Source of the DNA: CAKVLS01 sp045534265
GTDB taxonomy: Bacteria; Bacillota; Clostridia; Christensenellales; UBA1242
Direction of reading: 5' to 3'
Assembly: GCA_045534265.1 (NCBI GenBank)
Contig: JAZSJH010000006.1
Location: 124,001 to 188,000, forward strand
Length of the DNA: 64,000 bases
Shown: in pieces, positions 26,036-34,711 of the stretch
Layout: each line of letters starts with the position of its first letter
Numbering within the stretch: the stretch's first letter is position 1
Program-made: the position numbers and the translations under genes
The notes under the pieces: model-generated
What the model saw: only the letters and a program-made list of their open reading frames with translations
Databases searched by the model: none
Told to the model about the DNA's origin: nothing

Positions 26036-27604
26036 ATGGCACTTAATTTGATTGATTTTATTAATAATAAAACTGATGGCAAATTCTACTTTTTGAAGTT
26101 GTCTGAAGTCGTTTATTTCACAAAACTAAAAAAATGTTTTGTGTCTTTTATCTATCCACAATCTCAAGATGATTTGACCGAAAGCGACAAGGAAAAAATT
26201 GTAGAACTAACAACTAGATTTTTGGACGTAAAAGGCAAGGTTGAAGTAAAGATAAGAAAAAGCTATATGGACGAAAATCTTATCTACAAAAGCTGTATGA
26301 GATTTTTTGAAGAAAACGCAAAGAGTATTGTAGATAACTTTAACCAAGATACAGTCTTTGTAGAAGTTGATGGCGAAATAGCAACAATTACTATCTTAAC
26401 CAACAGACATATAGCAGACTATATGGCACAAAAAAATGTAAAAACAGAACTAATTTCTTATCTTAATACTAATTATTGTGGTAACTTTATTGTTAACATA
26501 AAAGAAGAAATACCAGACGAAAACAATGATGAGTTTTTGAAAGAAAGACAAAGAAGAATAGAAGAGATAAGCTATGCAACTGCATATGCAAACAATCAAA
26601 ATAGACGTTTTGGTATAGGTGATGTAAAACATATTTTTGGTGATGAAATAGATGTTATGCCAGAGCATATTGTTGAAGGTGAAGCCGAAAATAGAATCTT
26701 TGCTGGCAGGGTAAGATATCTTACTATGAGAAGTTTTACTAAGCAAAAACTAAACAAAAAAACTGGCGAAGAAGAGACTATCGAAAAGCAATATTTTACT
26801 TTTATGCTGCAAGACGGAGCTAAAAGTATCAATGCAACATATTTTCCAACCAAAGCAACCTTACACAAAATGAATCTTATAAGTGATGGCATGACGGTTG
26901 TAATAAAAGGTGATGTTAAGCTTTTTAGAGAAAAGTTTAGTATAACTGTTAAGGCGCTTTCTTTGTGTACGGTGCTTAGTGATGAGGAGCAAAAATTCAA
27001 AAAATCAGTTAGCCAATATATGTTTATTAATCCTGAGCCATATATTACAGCTAACCAAAACAACTTATTTGAAACACCTGTCGAACAGGAAATTCCTGAG
27101 CAGGCAAAAGGTAAGTCTTTTGTTGTGTTTGACCTAGAAACAACCGGACTTTCTCCAGAAACAGATGAAATAATTGAAATTGGCGCAGTGAAGATTGTAG
27201 ATGGGATTTTGAAAGAAACATTTGCTTGTTTTGTAAAACCATCTCTTCCAATCCCTGCAGAAGCAACTGCAATTAATAATATCACAAACGAAATGGTTAA
27301 AGATGCATATAGCATCAACCAAGTTTTCCCAGACTTTTATAAGTTTTGCGAAGGCGCAACGCTTGTTGGCCACAATGCAATAGATTTCGACTGTAAGTTT
27401 ATTGACAATATCGCAAAGAAAATGGGATATAAAATGACTAGCGAGCGTATGGATACTCTTATGATGTCAAGAGCTAAACTTTCGCATTTGAGATTCCATA
27501 ACCTAAAGACTATTTGCGGTTATTTGGGTATAGAACTTGTTGGCGCTCACAGGGCCGTAAATGATACAATTGCAACTGCTCAAGTTTTTTTGAAATTATT
27601 ATAA
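26036..27604 (+). CDS. PolC-derived protein: N-terminal + OB fold + DEDDh exonuclease, polymerase missing
   Basis: 522 residues at the position where Firmicutes carry polC (between rseP and rimP-nusA). Residues 1-210 resemble the PolC N-terminal region, 225-320 the PolC OB fold (IFAGRVRYLTMRS ... YFTFMLQDGAKSI), and 360-522 a complete DEDDh proofreading exonuclease: D366/E368 in VVFDLETTGL, D452 in GHNAIDFDCKF, H505 and D510 in GAHRAVNDT. The PHP domain (no HxHT motif) and the whole polymerase half are absent; a ~40-residue linker joins OB to exonuclease. The frame ends with a clean stop and a promoter follows. It may proofread for DnaE or act as a repair nuclease. Confidence 0.88.
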   Translation: MALNLIDFINNKTDGKFYFLKLSEVVYFTKLKKCFVSFIYPQSQDDLTESDKEKIVELTTRFLDVKGKVEVKIRKSYMDENLIYKSCMRFFEENAKSIVDNFNQDTVFVEVDGEIATITILTNRHIADYMAQKNVKTELISYLNTNYCGNFIVNIKEEIPDENNDEFLKERQRRIEEISYATAYANNQNRRFGIGDVKHIFGDEIDVMPEHIVEGEAENRIFAGRVRYLTMRSFTKQKLNKKTGEEETIEKQYFTFMLQDGAKSINATYFPTKATLHKMNLISDGMTVVIKGDVKLFREKFSITVKALSLCTVLSDEEQKFKKSVSQYMFINPEPYITANQNNLFETPVEQEIPEQAKGKSFVVFDLETTGLSPETDEIIEIGAVKIVDGILKETFACFVKPSLPIPAEATAINNITNEMVKDAYSINQVFPDFYKFCEGATLVGHNAIDFDCKFIDNIAKKMGYKMTSERMDTLMMSRAKLSHLRFHNLKTICGYLGIELVGAHRAVNDTIATAQVFLKLL

Positions 27605-27612
27605 AATAGTAC

Positions 27613-27641
27613 TTGAAATTTGGTATATACTATGATATAAT
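27613..27641 (+). promoter_or_regulatory. rimP-nusA-infB operon promoter
   Basis: TTGAAA (27613-27618), 17-base spacer, TATAAT (27636-27641). Confidence 0.8.
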
Positions 27642-27665
27642 AACTATGCTTAAATAATGGACTGA

Positions 27666-27691
27666 TTAAGAGTGGGCAAACCCACTCTTAA
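27666..27691 (+). promoter_or_regulatory. Hairpin in the rimP leader
   Basis: TTAAGAGTGGG (27666-27676), loop CAAA, CCCACTCTTAA (27681-27691): an exact 11-bp stem about 18 bases after the predicted start. Only a weak TTGTTTG follows, so it is a poor terminator; it may be an attenuator or an RNA-stabilising 5' hairpin. Confidence 0.6.
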
Positions 27692-27717
27692 TTGTTTGTA
27701 AAGGGGGTAAAAGAATT

Positions 27718-28185
27718 TTGGCTAGTAAAACAGAGTTACTTGCGACAGAAGTTGTAGAGCCAATCGTAACAAGCCTTGGTTACGAGCTTGCGGACCTTGA
27801 GTTTGCTAAGAAAAATACAGGTATGAATATGACTGTATTTATAACCAGACTTGATGGCGAGCCTGTTACAATTGAAGACTGCGAGAAAGTTCACAGAGCC
27901 ATAGATGAGCCGCTAGATGTTGACGATCCAACAAACGGAGCAAGCTACATTCTTAATGTTTCGTCTTTGGGGTTGGATAGGATTTTCAAGTACGACAAAG
28001 ATTATCTTAGATATCTAAACAAAGAAATTCTTGTTAAGCTTTATGTTCCTATTGATAAGAAAAAAGAGTTTATTGGAATATTAACTGAATTAACCGCAGA
28101 AGAAGTAAAACTTAATGTTGATGGCAAAGACATTTCTTTACCTCGACAAAAAATAGCTATGGCACAGCCATATATAAGATTTTAG
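27718..28185 (+). CDS. rimP: Ribosome maturation factor RimP
   Basis: 155-residue 30S assembly factor with N-terminal alpha/beta domain and C-terminal SH3-like barrel. Motifs: VVEPIVTSLGYELADLEF, VTIEDCEKVHRAIDEPLDVDDP and the LNVSSLGLDR (usual E(V/I)SSPGLDRPL) segment, here with LGLDRI. Starts at TTG 27718 behind AAGGGGG (27701-27707). First gene of the nusA-infB operon. Confidence 0.95.
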   Translation: MASKTELLATEVVEPIVTSLGYELADLEFAKKNTGMNMTVFITRLDGEPVTIEDCEKVHRAIDEPLDVDDPTNGASYILNVSSLGLDRIFKYDKDYLRYLNKEILVKLYVPIDKKKEFIGILTELTAEEVKLNVDGKDISLPRQKIAMAQPYIRF

Positions 28186-28197
28186 GAGAAAATTAAA

Positions 28198-29343
28198 ATG
28201 ATGACTAATAAAGATTTTTTTAGTGCACTAGAAGATTTGGCAGCAGAAAAGAAAATTGATAAAGATTATTTTATCGAATCACTTGAGCTTGCTTTGACAG
28301 CAGCTTATAAGAAAAATTTTGGAGAAGCATCTTGTGCTACTGTAGAATTAAACCCAGAAAAACATACTATTAGAGTTTACAAATACAAAACAGTAGTTGC
28401 AACTGAAGAAGAAGTTGAAGATCCAGACAAGGCAATTTCTCTTGCTGATGCAAAACTTATTAAAAAGACAGTTAAAGTTGGTGACCAACTAAAAGAAGAA
28501 GTTACTCCAAAGAACTTTGGTAGAATTTCTGCTCAAATTGCAAGACAAGTTGTTATGCAAAGATTAAGAGAAGCAGAACAAAATATTGCAAGAGAAGAAC
28601 TTTCTGAAAAGGAAAACGAACTTATTACTTGCATTATCAACAGAGTAGAACTTGATGCTGTTTATGTTGATATTCCTGGCACTCAATCAGAAGGCGTTTT
28701 GCAAAAACAAGACCAAATTCCTGGCGAGCATTATGAAAGAGGCGCTAGACTAAAAGTTTATGTAAAATCTTTGAGAGAAAACGCAAAGGCAAGTTGTGTT
28801 CCTGTTACAAGAAGCACTCCAAACTTTGTAAAGAGACTTTTTGAACTAGAAGTTCCAGAAATTGAAAGCGGCGAAGTTGTTATCAAAGGTATAGTAAGAG
28901 AAGCTGGTAACAGAACAAAGATGGCTGTTTATAGCGAAAACAAAAACCTAGACCCAGTTGGTGCTTGCGTTGGTAACAAAGGTATGAGAGTAGCTGCTAT
29001 CATAAACGAACTAAACGGCGAAAAAATTGATATTATCGAATGGAGCGAAAACAGCCTAGAATATATTGCAAGAGCCCTAAGCCCTGCAAAAATCGACACT
29101 GTATATGCTCTAGAAGCTCCAAACAGTGCAAGAGCAGTAGTTGCTGATGACAAGCTATCACTTGCTATTGGTAAAGCTGGTCAAAACGTAAGACTAGCAG
29201 TTAAACTTACTGGCTGGAACATTGACGTTAAGAGTGAAACAGAAGCTAGAAAAATTGACGGAGCATTATTCTTAAACAAAGAAGAAGAAAAGTTTGATAT
29301 CGGTGACGATATTGATGACGATATCTTAGGAGATATAGAATAG
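28198..29343 (+). CDS. nusA: Transcription termination/antitermination factor NusA
   Basis: Binds RNA polymerase and controls pausing, termination and antitermination. 381 residues: N-terminal RNAP-binding domain (1-125), S1 domain (about 135-200, SEGVLQKQDQIPGE), two KH domains (about 205-345; VGACVGNKGMRVAAI and LSLAIGKAGQNVRLAV). C-terminal acidic tail is short, as in Gram-positive NusA. ATG 28198 or the adjacent ATG 28201 may be used. Confidence 0.97.
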   Translation: MMTNKDFFSALEDLAAEKKIDKDYFIESLELALTAAYKKNFGEASCATVELNPEKHTIRVYKYKTVVATEEEVEDPDKAISLADAKLIKKTVKVGDQLKEEVTPKNFGRISAQIARQVVMQRLREAEQNIAREELSEKENELITCIINRVELDAVYVDIPGTQSEGVLQKQDQIPGEHYERGARLKVYVKSLRENAKASCVPVTRSTPNFVKRLFELEVPEIESGEVVIKGIVREAGNRTKMAVYSENKNLDPVGACVGNKGMRVAAIINELNGEKIDIIEWSENSLEYIARALSPAKIDTVYALEAPNSARAVVADDKLSLAIGKAGQNVRLAVKLTGWNIDVKSETEARKIDGALFLNKEEEKFDIGDDIDDDILGDIE

Positions 29344-29355
29344 GAGAAACTGTTT

Positions 29356-29616
29356 ATGCAAGAAAAACCACTACGTATGTGTATAGTTTGCAGAAATATG
29401 AAAACAAAATCAGAACTTATAAGGGTTGTAAAAAATAAAGACGGCGAAATCTTTATTGACAAAACTTTTAAGGCAAATGGTAGAGGCGCTTATATTTGTG
29501 CAAATGATGAGTGTATAAAAAAATGCATTAAAACAAAGACTCTAAACAAAGCTTTTAAGTGTCAAATAGATGAGCAAACATATGATAAGCTTATGGAGGA
29601 TACGGTTGGAAAATAA
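29356..29616 (+). CDS. ylxR: YlxR/RnpM family RNA-binding protein
   Basis: 86-residue DUF448 protein; YlxR (RnpM) has been linked to RNase P regulation in Bacillus. Motifs: RMCIVCRNMKTKSELIRVVK, the GRGAYIC turn and cysteines CIVC and C..ECIKKCI. It follows nusA by 12 bases and overlaps the next gene by 11 bases, in the invariant nusA-ylxR-ylxQ-infB order. Confidence 0.94.
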   Translation: MQEKPLRMCIVCRNMKTKSELIRVVKNKDGEIFIDKTFKANGRGAYICANDECIKKCIKTKTLNKAFKCQIDEQTYDKLMEDTVGK

Positions 29617-29917
29617 AGTATCAACATATCTTGGGTTTGCTATAAAATCAAATAAAGTTATATTTGGTTTTGATAACCTAAAAGTTTATAACAAAAAATT
29701 ATATTTAGTTATTATTTGTAAAAGTGCAAATGAAAAATATATAACATTTGCAAAAGAAAAACAAAACATTACAAAATGTGATGTTTACAAAACGAATGAC
29801 ATTTTGCTAGACGATTTGGTTTTTAAGTCAAATTGCAAAATTATAGGTGTTAAGAGCAAAGAATTGGCAACAGCCATCATAAACAATAAAGCAGATATTT
29901 TGACAGAGGTGATTTAA
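29606..29917 (+). CDS. L7Ae-family RNA-binding protein (YlxQ)
   Basis: 103-residue L7Ae/L30e/S12e-type protein, a fold that usually recognises kink-turn RNA. Start at TTG 29606 because GGAGGA ends six bases upstream; the longer frame from 29570 lies inside ylxR. Recognisable YLGFAIKSNKVIFGFDNLK start and ELATAIINNKADILTEVI end. It is more divergent than usual YlxQ in the middle. Because OLE ribonucleoproteins include an L7Ae-type partner (OapC), this is one candidate partner in this genome, by inference only. Confidence 0.85.
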   Translation: MENKVSTYLGFAIKSNKVIFGFDNLKVYNKKLYLVIICKSANEKYITFAKEKQNITKCDVYKTNDILLDDLVFKSNCKIIGVKSKELATAIINNKADILTEVI

Positions 29918-29918
29918 T

Positions 29919-32528
29919 TTGGGAACAGAAAAAACAACTGAAAACAAACAAAACTTAAACAACATTAAAGCAGTAGCAAAACTTCATAATGATGGAGAGA
30001 TAAATGGGCTATACAAAGACATCAGCGAGATAAACAAAAAGCTTGCTTCTTTTTCTGATGCTGTAAAAGCAAAAAGAGAAGAACTTGTAAAGAAAGCAAG
30101 AGTAGCAAAGCTTACTGAAGATTACGCTAAGTCTCAAGCTCCACAACCAGAAAAGGTAGAAGCAAAAGTAGAAGCTCCAGCAAAAGCTGTAGAAAGTGTA
30201 AAAACTACTCCTGCTGCACCAAAGGTAGAGGAACAACCAAAAGCTCCTGAAGCAAAAAAATCTGCATCTGCTCAACAACAACCTAAACAAATTTATAGAA
30301 GACAAGAAAATCAACGTCCTGAAAGACCATTTAATAACAAATTCCAAAACAACCAAAATGGTCAAAAAGACTTTAGACAAAATGGCAAAACACCTGGACA
30401 ATTTGGTCAAAGACCTTTTGGACAAAACCAAGGTCAAAAACCATTTGGACAAGGTCAAAATAAATTCTCAAGAGATGGAAAAGCTCAAACTTCTGGTGCA
30501 AAACCATTTGGACCAAAACCTGGCTTTAGTGCAAAGACAGCAAAAGCAGACCTTACAAGCGCTGCAAGCGTATTTGTAAACAAAGCAAGAGATTATCAAA
30601 ACAATAGCGTAAAGAAAAAGACTTATGAAAACAAAGGTGAAGATAAAAAGCTAAACAAAAAGTCTTTGATGAGAAGAGGTCTTGTAGAAGAAAAGAATAT
30701 CGAAGAGAGAATGGTTAGCAGAAAGCTAAAAATCAAAAAACCTAAAAATGATGTTCCAACTCAAGTTGCAGCTCCTGTAACTCACGCTGTTATTACTACA
30801 CCAAACCTAACAGTAAAACTTTTGTCAGAACAAATTGGTAAGCCAGTTACTGAAATTATCAAACAATTTATGGTTCTTGGTATTATGACAACAATCAATA
30901 GTACAATTGATTTTGCAGCAGCAGAACTTGTATCTAGCGAACTTGGTGTTACACTAGAACTAAAGCTTGACAAAACAGCTGAAGAACAATTGCAAGAAAT
31001 TGCTACAGATAGTGATGAAAATATGGAAAAACGTCCACCTATCGTTACCGTTATGGGACACGTTGACCACGGTAAAACATCACTTCTTGACTATATTCGT
31101 AAGACAGACGTTATCTCTGGCGAAGCTGGTGGTATCACTCAACATATTGGTGCTTATTCTATTACTTGGAATAAAGAGCCTATTACCTTTATTGATACTC
31201 CAGGACACGAAGCATTTGCTAGTATGAGAGCAAGAGGTGCTGAGATTACAGATATAGCAGTACTTATCGTAGCTGCTGATGATGGTGTAAAACCACAAAC
31301 TATCGAAGCTATCAATCACATCAAAGCTGCTAAAGTTCCTATGCTTGTAGCTATCAATAAGATTGATAAACCAGAAGCAAATGTCGAAAGAATCAAACAA
31401 CAACTTGTAGAATACGAAGTAATACCTGAAGAATGGGGCGGAGATGCTATTATGGTTCCTATCTCAGCTAAAAAGGGTGAAGGTATTGATAAACTTCTAG
31501 AAATGATTTTACTTGTTGCAGAAATGCAAGATTTGAAAGCAAACAAAAACCGTAATGCAGTGGCTTGCGTTGTTGAAGCAAAACTTGACAAAGGTAAAGG
31601 CCCTATTGCAAACGTTATTATCCAAAATGGTACTCTTAAAGTTGGCGATACTATCGTTACAGGCTTTACATCAGGTAGAGTTAGAGGTATCGTTGATGAC
31701 AAGGGTAAATCAATAAAATCAGCTGGTCCATCTTGTCCTGTATCTATCCTAGGTCTTGGTTCTGTACCAAACGTAGGCGATACATTGCAAGTGGTTGATG
31801 AAAAACTTATCAAGAGCGTTATCGAAGAACGTAAAGCTAAGATGGCTCAAGATAAGGTCGAAAAAGGCCTTGGAACATCTCTTAATGACTTTTTTAATAC
31901 TCCAGCTGGCAATGCTAAAAAGGCACTTAACCTTATTATCAAATCTGACGTTCAAGGTAGTGCTGAGGCATTGAAACAAATGTTACTTAAAGTTAGCAAC
32001 GAAGAGGCAGAAGTTAAAGTTATTCATAGCGGCGTAGGTGCTGTAACAGAAACTGATGTTCAACTAGCTCAAGTATCTAATGCAATTATTATTGGCTTTA
32101 ACGTAAAAGCTGAGAGTAAAGCTGCAGCTTTGGCCGAACATAACAAAGTAGAAATTAGAAACTACAGCATCATTTATGAAGCATTAGATGATGTTGAGGC
32201 TGCTATAAAAGGTATGCAAGCTCCAAAATATGAAGAAAAAGTTACTGGTCATGCAGAAGTTAGAATGCTATTTAAGATTAGCTCTGTTGGTACAATCGCG
32301 GGTTCTAGAGTCATAGATGGTAAGATTGTAAGAAACGGATCTGTTAAAGTTTTAAGAAATGACAAAGTAATTTATGAAGGTAAGATTGCTTCTTTGAAAC
32401 GTGAAAAAGACGAAGCAAAAGAAGTTGCTAGCGGATACGAATGTGGTATCAAAGTTGATGGATTTAACGATATCCTTGAAGGCGATATTATCGAATGTAT
32501 CGTAAAAGAGAGAATTGAAGTTAAATAA
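29919..32528 (+). CDS. infB: Translation initiation factor IF-2
   Basis: GTPase placing initiator tRNA on the ribosome; 869 residues. The N-terminal ~250 residues are low-complexity (Ala/Lys/Glu, then Gln/Asn/Gly/Phe repeats such as KPFGQ and RPFGQ), followed by the IF2_N domain (about 285-340), the G domain with GHVDHGKTS, DTPGHEAF and NKIDK, and C-terminal barrels. Starts at TTG 29919 behind GAGGTGAT. The Q/N/G-rich repeat is unusual in composition but common in kind. Confidence 0.97.
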   Translation: MGTEKTTENKQNLNNIKAVAKLHNDGEINGLYKDISEINKKLASFSDAVKAKREELVKKARVAKLTEDYAKSQAPQPEKVEAKVEAPAKAVESVKTTPAAPKVEEQPKAPEAKKSASAQQQPKQIYRRQENQRPERPFNNKFQNNQNGQKDFRQNGKTPGQFGQRPFGQNQGQKPFGQGQNKFSRDGKAQTSGAKPFGPKPGFSAKTAKADLTSAASVFVNKARDYQNNSVKKKTYENKGEDKKLNKKSLMRRGLVEEKNIEERMVSRKLKIKKPKNDVPTQVAAPVTHAVITTPNLTVKLLSEQIGKPVTEIIKQFMVLGIMTTINSTIDFAAAELVSSELGVTLELKLDKTAEEQLQEIATDSDENMEKRPPIVTVMGHVDHGKTSLLDYIRKTDVISGEAGGITQHIGAYSITWNKEPITFIDTPGHEAFASMRARGAEITDIAVLIVAADDGVKPQTIEAINHIKAAKVPMLVAINKIDKPEANVERIKQQLVEYEVIPEEWGGDAIMVPISAKKGEGIDKLLEMILLVAEMQDLKANKNRNAVACVVEAKLDKGKGPIANVIIQNGTLKVGDTIVTGFTSGRVRGIVDDKGKSIKSAGPSCPVSILGLGSVPNVGDTLQVVDEKLIKSVIEERKAKMAQDKVEKGLGTSLNDFFNTPAGNAKKALNLIIKSDVQGSAEALKQMLLKVSNEEAEVKVIHSGVGAVTETDVQLAQVSNAIIIGFNVKAESKAAALAEHNKVEIRNYSIIYEALDDVEAAIKGMQAPKYEEKVTGHAEVRMLFKISSVGTIAGSRVIDGKIVRNGSVKVLRNDKVIYEGKIASLKREKDEAKEVASGYECGIKVDGFNDILEGDIIECIVKERIEVK

Positions 32529-32539
32529 AAGGAGTAAAT

Positions 32540-32902
32540 ATGGCTTCAAACAACAGAATGGAGAGAATTAACTCTGAAATTCAAAAAGAAATATCAATAA
32601 TCATTAATAATGAAATCAGTGACCCAAGGGTCTCTGGTTTTATCTCTGTACTAAAAGTTTCAACAACTCCAGATTTGAAATTTTGCAAAGTATATTTGAG
32701 TATTTATAACGATAACAAACAAGAAGCATTTGATGCAATAAAATCTGCAGGTAATTTTATCCGCAAAAAACTTGCTGCTTCTGTTAAACTTAGAGAAATT
32801 CCAAAGTTAATATTTGAACTAGATGATGGAATTGAGTATAGTAACAAAATCAACAAAATCATTAGTACTTTGGATATTAAACCTTTGGAGGACGAAGAAT
32901 GA
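32540..32902 (+). CDS. rbfA: Ribosome-binding factor A
   Basis: 120-residue KH-like 30S maturation factor acting on the 16S 5' helix. Start RMERINSEIQKEISIII, then ISDPRVSGFISVLKVSTTPDLK and LREIPKLIFELDDGIEYSNKI. Follows infB by 11 bases and overlaps nrnA by 4 bases (ATGA). Confidence 0.97.
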   Translation: MASNNRMERINSEIQKEISIIINNEISDPRVSGFISVLKVSTTPDLKFCKVYLSIYNDNKQEAFDAIKSAGNFIRKKLAASVKLREIPKLIFELDDGIEYSNKINKIISTLDIKPLEDEE

Positions 32903-33870
32903 TTTCAATAAAAAAAGTAACAAGTTTTTTGAAATCATATAACAGCTTTGCATTGTTTACTCATATAAGCCCAGATGCTGATGCTTTAGGTTCAACTAAG
33001 GCATTGAAACTAGCTTTGGAGAGTTTAGGAAAAACAGTGTATGTCTTTTGTGACGGAACTGTGACTAAAAACCTTGAGTTTTTGGGTGCGGATTTATGCA
33101 CTGATATTTCGGTTTTAGACAATGTCGAAGTTGGTGTTTTGGTTGATTGCAATACACCGCCAAGAGCAGGCAAGTATGCAGAGAATTTTGAAAAACTTCC
33201 TGTTAAGATGTGTATTGACCATCATATAAGAGAAAAATACAGATTTAACCTTAAATTTGTAGATCCAAATAGTCCTAGCACTTGTGACCTTGTTTATAAA
33301 ATTATTAACGGTCTTAAAGTGAAGATTACGAAAGAAATTGCAACGCTTTTATATTCGGGTACTGCAACAGATACGGGTTGTTTCAAAAATACAAATACAA
33401 CAGCCGGCTGCCATAGAGTTGTTGGTAGCTTGATTGACAAAAAGTTTGACCTTGAAATGACCAACTTTTATTTGTTTAAGTTCAAGCCAAAAAAGCAAAT
33501 GGACTTTTATGAGTATTGTTTCAAACATTTGCAATATTTTGACAACGACAGAATTTTGGTTGTTACAGTGCCTTACAAAGAATACAAAAAAATTGCTGAT
33601 GTTGTTGAAACAGCAGGTATTTTTGAGTTTTTAACAGGCATTGAAGGTAATGAAATTATCCTTAAAATTATTGAAAAAGAGCCAAAGAAATATTCTGTAG
33701 CATTAAGATCAAATATTTATGCAAATGTTCAAGAGATAGCAAGTCAATTCGGTGGCGGTGGTCACAAGATGGCTTCTGGTTGCAGGTTTGAAGGAGACTA
33801 TAAGGCTAACCTTGAAAAACTACTTTATGCATGTATGAGTGAGCTAGACAAATATGATAGGGTTGATTAA
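32899..33870 (+). CDS. nrnA: DHH phosphoesterase NrnA-type oligoribonuclease/pAp phosphatase
   Basis: 323 residues, DHH-DHHA1 architecture. Degrades short oligonucleotides and pAp. Catalytic motifs: HISPDADALGS (motif I), VLVDCNTPPR (motif II, D), CIDHHIREKY (DHH), TATDTGCF, and the DHHA1 GGGGHKMASGC near 290. Canonical nusA-operon position between rbfA and truB; overlaps truB by 17 bases. Confidence 0.95.
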   Translation: MISIKKVTSFLKSYNSFALFTHISPDADALGSTKALKLALESLGKTVYVFCDGTVTKNLEFLGADLCTDISVLDNVEVGVLVDCNTPPRAGKYAENFEKLPVKMCIDHHIREKYRFNLKFVDPNSPSTCDLVYKIINGLKVKITKEIATLLYSGTATDTGCFKNTNTTAGCHRVVGSLIDKKFDLEMTNFYLFKFKPKKQMDFYEYCFKHLQYFDNDRILVVTVPYKEYKKIADVVETAGIFEFLTGIEGNEIILKIIEKEPKKYSVALRSNIYANVQEIASQFGGGGHKMASGCRFEGDYKANLEKLLYACMSELDKYDRVD

Positions 33871-34708
33871 TTTACATAAACTAAGCGGTATGTCAAGTAG
33901 CAGCGCTGTGGTGAAAATAAAAAAACTTACACATATAAGTCGTGTGGGACATATGGGTACTTTGGACCCCTTAGCTGAAGGCGTACTTATAATTGGTGTT
34001 GGCAAAGCAACGAGACTTTTTGATTATTATCTTAGCAAAACAAAAACATATATTGCGACGTTTAAGTTTGGTGTTTTGACAGACACTTTAGATAGCGAAG
34101 GTGCTATTCAAAAAGAAGGTTTGAAAGTTCCTAACGAAACAGAAATAAAAAGTGTTTTGGATAAATTAACAGGCGAAATAAGCCAATATCCGCCGAAATA
34201 TTCAGCTAAATCTATTAATGGGGTAAAAGCCTATAAACTTGCAAGACAAGGCTTAGAGGTTGAATTAAAGCCAAAAAACGTATTTATTAATTACATAAAA
34301 TACCTAGGCAAACTATCAAATGATGAATATAAGTTTGAGATAGATTGTTCTTCAGGAACTTACATTAGAAGTATTGCAAGAGATATGGCAAACATGCTAG
34401 ATACCGAAGCTATAATGACAGCTCTTGTGAGAACAAGATGCGGAGTGTTTAATTTAGACAATAGTGTAAAACTAGAAGATTTGACCAGCGAAAATATACA
34501 AGATTATTTAATAGACCTAAATTATGCTTTGGCTGGTAATAAAGAAATAGAAATAGATGCAAATTCTAAAGACAAACTTCTAAATGGTGTGCCTTTAGAT
34601 GTTGAGCTTGATGATGGACAAGTTGTAGTTAAATTTGAAAAACAAGTTCTTGGAATAGGCGAAGTTATTTCAAACAAGTTAAAAATCAAAAATTATTTAT
34701 GGGAGTAA
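33854..34708 (+). CDS. truB: tRNA pseudouridine-55 synthase TruB
   Basis: 284 residues. Catalytic Asp in GHMGTLDPLAEGVL; other motifs KLSGMSSSSAV, YIATFKFGVLTDTLDSEG, PPKYSAKSINGVKAYKLAR and SSGTYIRSIARD. Starts inside the nrnA 3' end (17-base overlap). ribF, rpsO and pnp, which usually follow, are not present; an Nfo-like gene follows instead. Confidence 0.97.
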   Translation: MIGLINLHKLSGMSSSSAVVKIKKLTHISRVGHMGTLDPLAEGVLIIGVGKATRLFDYYLSKTKTYIATFKFGVLTDTLDSEGAIQKEGLKVPNETEIKSVLDKLTGEISQYPPKYSAKSINGVKAYKLARQGLEVELKPKNVFINYIKYLGKLSNDEYKFEIDCSSGTYIRSIARDMANMLDTEAIMTALVRTRCGVFNLDNSVKLEDLTSENIQDYLIDLNYALAGNKEIEIDANSKDKLLNGVPLDVELDDGQVVVKFEKQVLGIGEVISNKLKIKNYLWE

Positions 34709-34711
34709 ACT

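Noticed and set aside
27000..27720. A frameshift or assembly error hiding the rest of polC downstream of the exonuclease
   Set aside because: Only 113 bases separate the stop from rimP, they hold a consensus promoter and hairpin, and no PolC-like peptide appears in any frame; the PHP segment that should precede the exonuclease is also missing.
30009..30458. Long open frame on the minus strand (149 codons, Phe/Leu/Ser-rich)
   Set aside because: It is the antisense shadow of the low-complexity infB N-terminus; there is no Shine-Dalgarno or promoter on that strand.
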